Assembly: GCA_045598105.1 (NCBI GenBank)
Contig: JAZLLK010000049.1
Location: 60,760-124,759 of the forward strand
Source: UBA1205 sp045598105
GTDB lineage: Bacteria > Bacteroidota > Bacteroidia > Bacteroidales > WCHB1-69
DNA length: 64,000 nucleotides
Reading direction: 5' to 3'
Shown: in pieces, positions 1-7,537 of the stretch
Layout of the letters: the number at the start of each line of letters is the position of its first letter
Position numbering within the stretch: the first letter of the stretch is position 1
The notes under the pieces: generated by a model
The model's input: the letters and a program-made list of their open reading frames with translations, nothing else
Told to the model about the DNA's origin: nothing
Databases searched by the model: none
Translations under genes and position numbers: made by a program

Positions 1-78
1 GAAGAAGCAGTTGAAGAAGCTGTTGAAATGCCTGCAGAAGAAGCAACTGAAGAAGCAACTGAAGTTGTTGCTGAATAA
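1..78 (+). CDS. C-terminal tail of an upstream protein (partial)
   Basis: Only the last 25 codons and the TAA stop are inside the window. The visible tail is almost entirely Glu, Ala, Thr and Val, in a loose EEA/EEAT repeat, so it is a disordered acidic tail. Two explanations fit. Ribosomal protein S16 of Bacteroidales often carries an Ala/Glu-rich C-terminal extension, and the lipoprotein at 23452-23967 in this window ends in a similar acidic tail. The sequence does not decide between them. A strong terminator follows directly. Confidence 0.75.
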   Translation, partial: EEAVEEAVEMPAEEATEEATEVVAE

Positions 79-96
79 TTCAGATTCACAGAAAGC

Positions 97-132
97 AAAG
101 AGGGTCGCTTGCATAAGGCGACTCTTTTTTTT
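97..132 (+). terminator. Rho-independent terminator
   Basis: A stem built on GGGTCGC and GCGACTC with a short loop is followed by a run of eight T. It ends the upstream partial gene and lies just before the convergent ruvC stop. Confidence 0.85.
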
Positions 133-144
133 GTGCGGTAAAGT

Positions 145-705
145 CTATTTTACTATTTTGTCAGGATGCTGAGTAAGGTAGGCGTCCCAGCTGCTGTAGG
201 ATTTGTCGGGTTTAAGGCCGGTACTTTGTATATAGTGACAGTAGGCTATACTTAATGCATCGGAGGCATCATAGGTGGTGATATCTTCGGCATGATAGTT
301 TTGCAGTAAATATTGTAGCATGCCGGCTACCTGTTCTTTAGAGGCGCTTCCTTTACCCACTATGGCCATTTTTACCTTACGGGGTGCGTATTCGTGCACG
401 GGCACGTTATTATGCAGGCCGGCTGCTATGGCTACTCCTTGTGCCCGCCCTAATTTAAGCATTGATTGCACATTTTTACCATAGAAGGGCGCTTCTATGG
501 CCATTTCATCAGGATGATATAGGGAAATGAGGGAACTTACAAACTCAAATATGTCTTGTAATTTGCTTAATGCATCTTTTTTTGTATTAAGTTTGAAAAT
601 ACCGGCTTTTATAACAGAAGTTTTTGTACCTTTGCCAATTATAATGCCGTATCCCATAATATTGGTGCCGGGGTCTATACCCAGTATGGTTTTATTGGTG
701 TTCAC
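145..705 (-). CDS. ruvC: Crossover junction endodeoxyribonuclease RuvC
   Basis: RuvC resolves Holliday junctions in homologous recombination with RuvAB, cutting symmetrically as a dimer in the cytoplasm. The 186-residue protein has the normal family length. All four catalytic acids are in place: D11 in the GIDPGT motif, E71 in AIEAPFYG, and D146 and D149 in YDASDA. The LGRAQG segment at 85-90 is also typical. The start is the only ATG giving a full RNase H-like fold. The next gene diverges and starts only 21 bases away, so the promoters of the two genes must overlap or lie inside each other's coding sequence. Confidence 0.97.
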   Translation of the reverse strand: MNTNKTILGIDPGTNIMGYGIIIGKGTKTSVIKAGIFKLNTKKDALSKLQDIFEFVSSLISLYHPDEMAIEAPFYGKNVQSMLKLGRAQGVAIAAGLHNNVPVHEYAPRKVKMAIVGKGSASKEQVAGMLQYLLQNYHAEDITTYDASDALSIAYCHYIQSTGLKPDKSYSSWDAYLTQHPDKIVK

Positions 706-726
706 TATGGTAATATATTATTTTAT

Positions 727-1731
727 ATGAATAACGATTCTGCAAAATTACTAAAAAGTATCAACATAATAGCCTGTTTGGCCATATTTGTTTTGAGTTA
801 TTTGTTTGTTATAGTAAAACTGAGCTCACAAACATCATGGCAGGAGATGAGTAATATGTATAAAGGGCCGGTGTGGCAACGAGAGTGGCCTATATTGTTA
901 TTCATGCTGTTACTCATGCCTGTGAATTGGGCGGTAGAAGCCGTGAAGTGGAAATATTTAATGCGGCGTATATATCCGTTGTCGTTTTTTTCTTCGTTAA
1001 AATCGGTGTTGTCCGGTGTGAGTGTAAGCGTTATATTTCCTAATAGAGCAGGTGATTTTATAGGAAGAGCTTTTCTTTTGCCGCAAGGTTATGCTTTGCA
1101 GGGTACTTTGTCCACATGGGTGGGTAATATATCACAGCTTATTATTACCATGTGTGGAGGGGTGGCAGGTGTGGTGTATACATGGCAGCGTTGTGTTCAT
1201 GGTGGTATAGCGGCTACATGGTGGATAGTATTGTTAGCAGTGTTATTGGTGTTAACGGTATTGGCAATGTGGGCTTATTTCAGTGTGGCGTCGTTTGCCT
1301 CGTTTTTGCGAAGGTTTAATGCACATTGGGTACAGCGTGTAGCTGATAAGTCAGCGTTTTTGGGGCAGTATACGCGTGGGGAATTGTGTAGGGTGTTGTT
1401 CATGTCCTGCCTGCGATATGTTGTATTTGTTTTTCAGTTGTATTTAGCCTTAAGGATTTTTGCTCCCGTTACCCCTTTGGGGCCGGCTATAGGCATATCA
1501 TGTTTGTATTTTTTACTTACCACTATTACACCCACCTGGGTGTTAAGTGAAATAGGGGTGAGAGCATCGGTGGCTATATTGCTTTTTGGGCCGGTTACGG
1601 ATATGTTTCCTTCATTGGGGCTGAGTGAGGTGGTGGTGATATTTCCTACCATATTGCTTTGGTGTGTGAATGTGGTGTTGCCTGCAGTGGCAGGCTCGTT
1701 TTTTGTACTTAAATTAAAACTGTTACGATAA
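727..1731 (+). CDS. YbhN/UPF0104-family membrane protein (flippase-like)
   Basis: This 334-residue protein is mostly hydrophobic, with about seven or eight membrane segments. It carries the signature of the lysylphosphatidylglycerol synthase transmembrane family: a VEAVKWKYLM stretch near residue 75 and a conserved NRAGDFIGRA stretch near 110. Family members are thought to move or protect lipid-linked substrates in the inner membrane, and few have been assayed. The GT2 glycosyltransferase gene starts 11 bases downstream, so the two are probably co-transcribed. A role in making or moving a lipid-linked sugar is likely, but this is inference. There is no aminoacyl-transfer domain, so it is not MprF itself. 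Confidence 0.85.
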   Translation: MNNDSAKLLKSINIIACLAIFVLSYLFVIVKLSSQTSWQEMSNMYKGPVWQREWPILLFMLLLMPVNWAVEAVKWKYLMRRIYPLSFFSSLKSVLSGVSVSVIFPNRAGDFIGRAFLLPQGYALQGTLSTWVGNISQLIITMCGGVAGVVYTWQRCVHGGIAATWWIVLLAVLLVLTVLAMWAYFSVASFASFLRRFNAHWVQRVADKSAFLGQYTRGELCRVLFMSCLRYVVFVFQLYLALRIFAPVTPLGPAIGISCLYFLLTTITPTWVLSEIGVRASVAILLFGPVTDMFPSLGLSEVVVIFPTILLWCVNVVLPAVAGSFFVLKLKLLR

Positions 1732-1742
1732 TTTCAGAGCTG

Positions 1743-2873
1743 ATGATATCAATAGGGGGTGTAATAATAAGCGTAATAGTAGGTATAATAATTATAATGT
1801 ATATAAGTATGGTGTTGCATTGGCTCTCGGGTTGGCATACACTATTGCGTAGCAGGCCGCAGTCGGCCATACAGCAGCAGTGCTTTAGTATAATTATACC
1901 TTTCTATAATGAAACAGAACATATAGCTGCATGCCTTCAAAGCATTGCAGCAGTGAATTATAGCAGGCATAATTATGAAGTTATATTGGCAAATGACGGC
2001 TCCACTGATGACAGTGTGCAGCAGGCAGAGCAGTTTATGCGTGAGCATGAGGACATGGACATAACCTTGCTTTTTTTGCCCCATATGGGCAAAAAAAAAG
2101 CGGTGCGGCAGGCAGTGCAGCAGGCAAAATATGATTGGATACTCACCACCGATGCCGATTGTGAGGTGTCTGTAGAGTGGATGCATGAGTATAGCCGCTA
2201 TATAGGGCAATACCACTATAGTCTGCTGTGTGGTAGTGTGAGTTTTAAGCCACAACGTACACTTATGTACCGTTTGCAGCAGCTGGAAACAGGTGCTCTT
2301 ATGGTGGCAGCGGCAGGCAGTATAGGCAGACATAAGTCGCTTATGTGCAGTGCAGCCAATATGTGCTATAAAAAGGACTTGTATGAGTCGGTGAGTGCCT
2401 ATATGGAGGCTACGCTGCAGTATGCATCGGGTGATGATGTGTTTTTGCTGCATGCCTGTGCCGATAAATACGGTGCTGATAGCATTGGCTATGTAATATC
2501 ATCTCATGCGGTAGTGCATACGCATGCCGTATCTTCGCTGAGCGGTTTTTTGCGTCAGCGAAGCCGTTGGGCGGGCAAAACACCACATTATCAAATGTTA
2601 TACCCTAAGTATGTGGCTGCTGTAGTGTGGCTCATGAATATGCTGGTAGTAGCGTTTACGGCGGTAGCCTGCATAGATGTAGGCGTGTGGCCGATTATAC
2701 TTATTATATTAGGTATAAAATGTATGGCTGATTTACCTATTATGATAGTATGGTGCAGGCATGTGAAGTGTAAGCCGATATTATGGTGGTATCCTGTAGC
2801 GGCCGTGTGTTACCCATGGTACGTGGCGGCCGTAACGGTGTGCATGTGCCTTAAACGGACAGATTGGCATTAA
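1743..2873 (+). CDS. Membrane glycosyltransferase, family 2
   Basis: This is a 376-residue processive-type GT2 enzyme. One N-terminal membrane anchor (about residues 5-28) precedes a GT-A domain with the nucleotide-binding DGSTDD motif (85-90), the metal-binding D137-A-D139 triad and a late QRSRW motif near residue 280. Two or three C-terminal membrane segments follow. The Q-x-x-R-W motif is typical of enzymes that polymerise or transfer sugars at the cytoplasmic membrane, such as chitin or hyaluronan synthase relatives. The exact donor and acceptor cannot be read from the sequence. It forms an operon with the preceding flippase-like gene, which suggests cell-envelope glycolipid or polysaccharide work. 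Confidence 0.9.
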   Translation: MISIGGVIISVIVGIIIIMYISMVLHWLSGWHTLLRSRPQSAIQQQCFSIIIPFYNETEHIAACLQSIAAVNYSRHNYEVILANDGSTDDSVQQAEQFMREHEDMDITLLFLPHMGKKKAVRQAVQQAKYDWILTTDADCEVSVEWMHEYSRYIGQYHYSLLCGSVSFKPQRTLMYRLQQLETGALMVAAAGSIGRHKSLMCSAANMCYKKDLYESVSAYMEATLQYASGDDVFLLHACADKYGADSIGYVISSHAVVHTHAVSSLSGFLRQRSRWAGKTPHYQMLYPKYVAAVVWLMNMLVVAFTAVACIDVGVWPIILIILGIKCMADLPIMIVWCRHVKCKPILWWYPVAAVCYPWYVAAVTVCMCLKRTDWH

Positions 2874-2888
2874 TAATAAAAAAAATAG

Positions 2889-2896
2889 TATATTTG
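2889..2896 (+). promoter_or_regulatory. Bacteroidota -7 promoter box TATATTTG
   Basis: A match to TAnnTTTG, 40 bases upstream of the DUF2147 gene. It probably drives the DUF2147-deoC pair. Confidence 0.6.
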
Positions 2897-2936
2897 CAAA
2901 TTATTATTTGATATAAATACAAAAGATAAAAATAAT

Positions 2937-3368
2937 ATGATGAAAGTAAAAGTTGTGTGTATAATGTGCATAATAGCCTTGTGTGCAGGCATAAATGTTC
3001 AGGCACAAAATAAGGCCGATGATATAGTGGGCTATTATTATTCCGAAGATCCTTTTACGGGTGAAGGTTCACAAACATACATATACCGTGCCCCTGACGG
3101 TACTTATGAAGGTAAGGTGTGTTGGGTGGAAAATGTAGAAAAAAAAGGATTTTTGGGCTTGGTATTTCTTAAGGGGCTCCGGTATGACCCTCAAGAAAAC
3201 GAGTGGAATAAAGGAGAAATTAAATACCCCGGTAAAAAAGGTAACTACAAAATGTATATGAAATTTGTAGGTGATAAAAAACTGAAAGTACGGGGGTACT
3301 GGGGTGTATCCATGTTAGGAAAAAGCATGTACTGGTATAAGGAGAATAATCAACGTAAACAGCAATAG
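2937..3368 (+). CDS. Secreted DUF2147 protein
   Basis: A 143-residue protein with a clear signal peptide (residues 1-23, ending in an Ala-Gln-Ala-like cut site). The mature domain of about 115 residues matches DUF2147 by eye: it opens with a VGYYYSED stretch, has a central EGKVCWVEN strand and ends in a GxxMYWYKE strand. The fold is lipocalin- or beta-barrel-like, and the function is unknown. deoC starts one base after its stop, so the genes share a transcript. The metabolic link to deoC is not obvious. Confidence 0.85.
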   Translation: MMKVKVVCIMCIIALCAGINVQAQNKADDIVGYYYSEDPFTGEGSQTYIYRAPDGTYEGKVCWVENVEKKGFLGLVFLKGLRYDPQENEWNKGEIKYPGKKGNYKMYMKFVGDKKLKVRGYWGVSMLGKSMYWYKENNQRKQQ

Positions 3369-3369
3369 T

Positions 3370-4173
3370 ATGCTTACTTCATCATATGTAGAGCAACAAG
3401 TAACCGAAGCTTCCCGGCCGGAATTTCAGAATTTTACATCCGTAAAGCAGGTGTATGCCTTTGCCTTGCATAGTGTGGACCTTACCACACTTGAAGGCAG
3501 TGATACCATAGCTAAGGTACAGGCCTTGTGTGCAAGGGCTTTGGAATTACAGCCTGCAGCCGTGTGCGTGTATCCTGTGTTTGCCCGTGAGGCTCGGGCG
3601 TGCTTATGCCAAAGTAATATACAGGTGGCGTGTGTGGCAGGTGCTTTTCCTGCAGGCCAAAGTCCCTTAGAGGTAAAGTTGGCCGAGGTTGCCTATGCCG
3701 TAGCCGAAGGGGCTAATGAAATAGACATGGTGATATCCCGCGGTAAATTTTTGGAGGGCAGGCATGATGAGGTATATAACGAAATAGCAACCATACGTAA
3801 GCAATGTGAGGGACATAAGCTAAAGGTGATATTAGAAACGGGTGAGCTGCAAAGTATTGAAAACATATATGAGGCTGCCATGCTGGCCATGAAGGCCGGA
3901 GCCGATTATATTAAAACTTCCACCGGCAAAATACGGGTGAATGCTACCCCTCAGGCTTTTACGGTAATGTTGTATGCTATTAAGGATTATTATGCCCTTA
4001 CGGGCAAAATGGTAGGTATTAAACCCGCAGGCGGTATATCGGAGGTGGAAGATGTGCTGTTATACGTACGTTTGCTGGAGCAGGTGCTGGGTGAAAAATG
4101 GCTGAATAATGCGTATTTTAGAATAGGAACCAGCCGTTTGGCTGACAAATTGGCTACAGAATTAGCAAAGTAA
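3370..4173 (+). CDS. deoC: Deoxyribose-phosphate aldolase
   Basis: DeoC splits 2-deoxyribose-5-phosphate into glyceraldehyde-3-phosphate and acetaldehyde in deoxynucleoside breakdown. The 267-residue TIM barrel keeps the catalytic set: D119 in EIDMVIS, the Schiff-base lysine K182 in IKTSTGK and the second lysine K218 in GIKPAGG. The length is slightly above the 250-260 usual for the family because of an N-terminal helical segment. It lies directly after the DUF2147 gene and has no other nucleoside-catabolism gene beside it. Confidence 0.96.
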   Translation: MLTSSYVEQQVTEASRPEFQNFTSVKQVYAFALHSVDLTTLEGSDTIAKVQALCARALELQPAAVCVYPVFAREARACLCQSNIQVACVAGAFPAGQSPLEVKLAEVAYAVAEGANEIDMVISRGKFLEGRHDEVYNEIATIRKQCEGHKLKVILETGELQSIENIYEAAMLAMKAGADYIKTSTGKIRVNATPQAFTVMLYAIKDYYALTGKMVGIKPAGGISEVEDVLLYVRLLEQVLGEKWLNNAYFRIGTSRLADKLATELAK

Positions 4174-4213
4174 TTATATAAAATAATACAAAATATATAA
4201 AAATCAATTATTT

Positions 4214-5461
4214 ATGCGGAGAATATCTTTTTTATTATTGTTTTCATGTTGTTTGTGCGTTTATTCGCAGCCTCGGGATTTGCGGGTTATGTATGTAGGA
4301 AACAGCTATACGGCTACCAATGATTTGCCTCGTATTATTACTACATTGGCCACCACGGTAGGTTATAATATTACTTCTGACGAAAATTTACCCGGTGGTA
4401 CTACATGGGCGCAACATTGTCAAAATGAAAGTTATGTAAAAATATTAAAAGGCGGATGGGATTATGTGGTATTGCAGGAACAAAGCCTGCTGCCTTCATT
4501 TCCGTGGACGCAGTTCTATAGTGAGTGTGAGCCCTATGCCGATATATTGGATTCGGTAAATCATGTGTACAATCCGTGCGGGCGTACCATGTATTATATG
4601 ACATGGGGGCGTAAGAACGGCGACCAGTTGAATTGTAATAATTTTCCGGTGCTGTGTACCTATGAAGGTATGGACAGTATGTTGCGTATAAGGTATGAGT
4701 ATTTGGCTTATAAGCATCATGCCGATATTAGTCCGGTAGGTGTGCTATGGCATTACATACGTGATAACTATCCTTCCATAGAATTATACAGCGGTGACGA
4801 AAGTCATCCGTCAATGATAGGCTCCTATGCGGCTGCCTGTGCATTTGTTACGGTAATGTGTGAAGTGGATCCTACCTATATTACACATGATTACAATTTG
4901 GATCCTTCGGTTACGGCTATAGTGCGTAGTGCTGCCAAGGCGGTGATATATGACAGCTTATCTAAGTGGAAGGCTGCACCTTCGGATAGTATTAAAACCG
5001 ATTTTACCCATAGGAGCAATGATCTTACCGTGTATTTTACCGCAGGAGTAAAAGCTGCCGATGCATATTTGTGGAATTTTGGTGATGGCAATACCTCTAC
5101 TGATGAAAATCCCATATATACTTATGCCGATTATGGTGAGTATGAGGTTACATTGGAAGTGCAACATTGTGGTAAGGTCGGTATAAAAAAGCATACTGTG
5201 GTGCTTTCCGACGTGCAGGTGCAGGAAAGCGTAAGCAGTCATGTGAATGTATGGCCTAATCCTGCTAAGGATAATGTGCTTATTACCGTAGAGGATTATA
5301 TGATAGGTTCACAGGCCGTAATATATGATATAGCCGGCCGCAGGGTTTGGCAATTTATTATTAATGCCACTCATACCGAAGTGAATGTGTCAGGCTGGAG
5401 CAAAGGTGTGTATTTGCTTAAACTCAATAATGGCGTAGCCAAAAAAATAATAGTGCTTTAG
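4214..5461 (+). CDS. Secreted SGNH-type hydrolase with PKD domain and T9SS sorting domain
   Basis: This 415-residue protein has a signal peptide (1-19) and an SGNH/GDSL-like domain with S31 in a VGNSYT block I and a late D195-x-x-H198 pair in GDESHPS, so the Ser-Asp-His set is present. A PKD-like beta sandwich follows (about 270-330, with WNFGDGNTS). A type IX secretion sorting domain closes the protein (about 345-415), with a WPNPAKD motif and a terminal GVYLLKL strand. It should be exported through T9SS and anchored or released at the cell surface. The likely substrate is an ester on a polysaccharide or glycan, which is inferred from the family. No neighbouring carbohydrate locus helps. Confidence 0.88.
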   Translation: MRRISFLLLFSCCLCVYSQPRDLRVMYVGNSYTATNDLPRIITTLATTVGYNITSDENLPGGTTWAQHCQNESYVKILKGGWDYVVLQEQSLLPSFPWTQFYSECEPYADILDSVNHVYNPCGRTMYYMTWGRKNGDQLNCNNFPVLCTYEGMDSMLRIRYEYLAYKHHADISPVGVLWHYIRDNYPSIELYSGDESHPSMIGSYAAACAFVTVMCEVDPTYITHDYNLDPSVTAIVRSAAKAVIYDSLSKWKAAPSDSIKTDFTHRSNDLTVYFTAGVKAADAYLWNFGDGNTSTDENPIYTYADYGEYEVTLEVQHCGKVGIKKHTVVLSDVQVQESVSSHVNVWPNPAKDNVLITVEDYMIGSQAVIYDIAGRRVWQFIINATHTEVNVSGWSKGVYLLKLNNGVAKKIIVL

Positions 5462-5480
5462 CACAATATGCTTCAATATA

Positions 5481-5523
5481 TAAGGCAGATATGCTGTAAT
5501 AACGGCATGTTTGCCTTTTTTTA
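5481..5523 (+). terminator. Rho-independent terminator
   Basis: An imperfect hairpin (AAGGCA...TGCCTT, with inner ATGC/GCAT pairing) is followed by seven T. It ends the SGNH gene. Confidence 0.75.
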
Positions 5524-5583
5524 TTTGCCGCTATGCGGCATGAAAAAACTGTGTTGTATGGTATATACTTCAAAAAAAAATGT

Positions 5584-5591
5584 TATCTTTG
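5584..5591 (+). promoter_or_regulatory. -7 promoter box TATCTTTG for gcvT
   Basis: A perfect TAnnTTTG box, 49 bases before the gcvT start. No clear TTTG -33 box at the usual distance. Confidence 0.7.
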
Positions 5592-5640
5592 CAAGATATT
5601 AAAAGTATAAGATTAATAATTAAAACATTGATAATTAGAT

Positions 5641-6744
5641 ATGAAAAGCACACCGTTTACACAAAAGCACATTGATTTGGGTGCCAAAATGGCTGAATTT
5701 GCCGGTTACAATATGCCCATTCAATACGAAGGATTAATTATAGAACATAATAATGTAAGAAATGCAGTAGGCGTATTTGATGTATCACACATGGGTGAAT
5801 TTAGAGCAAAAGGTCCTAAAGCATTTGAATTTATTCAGTATTGTACCTCTAATGATATAGCTACTTTATTTGACGGTAAGGTATTATACACCGTATTACC
5901 TAACGGTAAAGGCGGCATAGTAGATGATATGTTGGTATATCGTGTATCGGAGCAGGAATATTTTATGGTCCCTAATGCTGCCAATATAGAAAAGGATTGG
6001 AATTGGATGAGTAAAATAGCTGAAGAAAAAGGCTTGGTATTAGGTAAAGATTTTACTAATGAAAGTGATAACTACGGTCAGTTGGCCGTTCAGGGTCCTT
6101 TGGCACTTAAGGCTATGCAAAAGCTTACCTCCACTCCTATAGAAGATATGGAATACTACACCTTTAAATATTTAACCTTTGCCGGTGTAGATAACGTATT
6201 GTTATCCACTACAGGTTACACCGGAGCCGGCGGTTGTGAAATATACTTTGACAAAAAGTATGCCGATAAAATATGGGATGCCGTATTTGAAGCCGGTAAA
6301 GAATTCGGTATTAAGCCTGCAGGTTTAGGTTGCCGTGATACCTTGCGTTTGGAAATGGGTTTCTGTTTATATGGTCATGAAATCAATGATGAAACCTCTC
6401 CTATAGAAGCCGGTTTGAACTGGTTAACTAAATTTGTAGATGGTAATAATTTTATAGACAGAGAACGTTTGGAAGCTCAAAAAGCCAATGGCGTTAGCAA
6501 AAAGCTGGTCGGCTTGGAAATGATAGAACGCGGTATTCCACGTCAGGGTTATGAAGTATGTGACGCTGAAGGTAATCACATAGGTGTTATATGCTCCGGT
6601 ACCCAGTCGCCTTCTTGTAATAAGGCTATTGCTACCGCACATGTAGCTACCGCTTTCAGTAAAAAAGATACGGAAGTATATGTAAAAATAAGAGAAAAAT
6701 TATTGAAGGCCGTAGTAGTTAAAATGCCCTTCTATAAAGGTTAA
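5641..6744 (+). CDS. gcvT: Glycine cleavage system aminomethyltransferase (T protein)
   Basis: GcvT moves the methylene group from the lipoyl arm of GcvH to tetrahydrofolate and releases ammonia. The 367 residues are the normal full length. Seen features include the N-terminal MAEFAGYNMPIQY segment, the DVSHMGE motif near residue 50, the folate-binding STTGYTGAGGCEIY region near 195 and the C-terminal aminomethyltransferase barrel. It stands alone, with its own promoter and a strong terminator. gcvH and gcvP are not in the window. It uses the ATA- and GGT-rich codons of highly expressed core genes here. Confidence 0.96.
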   Translation: MKSTPFTQKHIDLGAKMAEFAGYNMPIQYEGLIIEHNNVRNAVGVFDVSHMGEFRAKGPKAFEFIQYCTSNDIATLFDGKVLYTVLPNGKGGIVDDMLVYRVSEQEYFMVPNAANIEKDWNWMSKIAEEKGLVLGKDFTNESDNYGQLAVQGPLALKAMQKLTSTPIEDMEYYTFKYLTFAGVDNVLLSTTGYTGAGGCEIYFDKKYADKIWDAVFEAGKEFGIKPAGLGCRDTLRLEMGFCLYGHEINDETSPIEAGLNWLTKFVDGNNFIDRERLEAQKANGVSKKLVGLEMIERGIPRQGYEVCDAEGNHIGVICSGTQSPSCNKAIATAHVATAFSKKDTEVYVKIREKLLKAVVVKMPFYKG

Positions 6745-6762
6745 TCTTATTGTATAATAAGT

Positions 6763-6799
6763 AATAAGGCAGTGCCTGCAGGCACTGCCTTATTTTTTT
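6763..6799 (+). terminator. Rho-independent terminator after gcvT
   Basis: A perfect palindrome with arms AATAAGGCAGTGCCTG and CAGGCACTGCCTTATT runs into a T run. Confidence 0.9.
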
Positions 6800-6852
6800 G
6801 TATTTGTTATGCGGTGTTTGTTTTATTTATATCATAAGAAAAGAGCTTATGA

Positions 6853-7134
6853 TTAGTGCTTTTTTCCTATTTCTTTTTCCAAATTGGATTTCAGCGTATT
6901 GTATTTCTTTATGACAGTTTCGTCAGGTGAAAATAGAGGGTCGGTCAATATATCAAGCATTAAACATACCGCAAAGTAGTATTCGTTAAGTATATCGTTG
7001 CGTGAAACCGCATTTTCGCATATATTGATGCATTTATTTGTTGAATTTAGGAAGACTCGTGTCTCCTTTCCCGTAAAATGCGGTAATAAAGTAATTGTTT
7101 TGTCCGTTTTTTTGTTATGTTTATATGGCTGTAA
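6853..7134 (-). pseudogene. Gene remnant without a start codon
   Basis: Read on the minus strand, a frame of about 94 codons ends in TAA at 6855-6853 and stays open back to a stop at 7135-7137. It contains no ATG, GTG or TTG in its first third. The last 79 codons look like real protein: a helix-rich, Asn/Lys/Glu-balanced segment with an EYYFAVCLMLDILTDPLF core and a charged KSNLEKEIGKKH end. I do not recognise the family. The likeliest reading is the surviving C-terminal part of a decayed gene. A non-standard start codon such as ATT is possible. Confidence 0.45.
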
Positions 7135-7201
7135 TTAAGCGTATCCGACTATTTGGTGAAAAAAATAATATGCAAATGGCTGATATGTGAAAAAAAAATT
7201 G

Positions 7202-7209
7202 TACCTTTG
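7202..7209 (+). promoter_or_regulatory. -7 promoter box TACCTTTG for rpmH
   Basis: A perfect match to TAnnTTTG, 52 bases upstream of the L34 start. The spacing allows a short leader. Confidence 0.75.
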
Positions 7210-7261
7210 CACTTTGTTAAATGAAAAGCATTATAGGGTTAATAAATAATATATAAGAGAG

Positions 7262-7426
7262 ATGAAAAGGACATTTCAACCTTCATTAAAGAAGAGAACC
7301 AACAAGCACGGTTTCAGAAAAAGAATGTCTACCGCTAATGGTAGAAGAGTATTAGCTGCAAGAAGAGCAAAAGGAAGAAAGAAATTAACTGTATCCGACG
7401 AGAAGTTGAGTGGCAGAAAATTCTAA
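7262..7426 (+). CDS. rpmH: 50S ribosomal protein L34
   Basis: This 54-residue, very basic protein opens with MKRTFQPS and contains the HGFRKRMST and GRRVLAARRAKGRKKL segments that define L34. It binds 23S rRNA in the large subunit. The slightly long C-terminal tail (TVSDEKLSGRKF) is usual in Bacteroidota. It has its own promoter and is followed by a terminator. The usual neighbours rnpA and dnaA are absent here. Confidence 0.97.
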   Translation: MKRTFQPSLKKRTNKHGFRKRMSTANGRRVLAARRAKGRKKLTVSDEKLSGRKF

Positions 7427-7456
7427 TTTGGCAGTTTTCTACAACAAATGACATAG

Positions 7457-7491
7457 AGTGAGTAATTCAATTGGTTGCTCACTTTTTTTGT
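7457..7491 (+). terminator. Rho-independent terminator after rpmH
   Basis: AGTGAGTAA pairs with TTGCTCACT (one G-T pair), followed by seven T. Confidence 0.85.
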
Positions 7492-7505
7492 ATTGTATTT
7501 TTTGG

Positions 7506-7513
7506 TACTTTTG
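7506..7513 (+). promoter_or_regulatory. -7 promoter box TACTTTTG for the YfhO-family gene
   Basis: Lies 24 bases before the ATG at 7538. It places transcription start downstream of the in-frame ATG at 7475, which argues against that longer reading. Confidence 0.65.
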
Positions 7514-7537
7514 TACACATATATAAAGTATATAGTT

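Noticed and set aside
1842..2453. A 203-codon minus-strand frame opposite the GT2 gene
   Set aside because: It is His/Cys/Ile-rich, lies fully within a well-supported gene and has no promoter or family resemblance. It is a shadow frame.
7475..7537. Longer start for the YfhO-family protein
   Set aside because: The -7 box at 7506-7513 lies downstream of that start.
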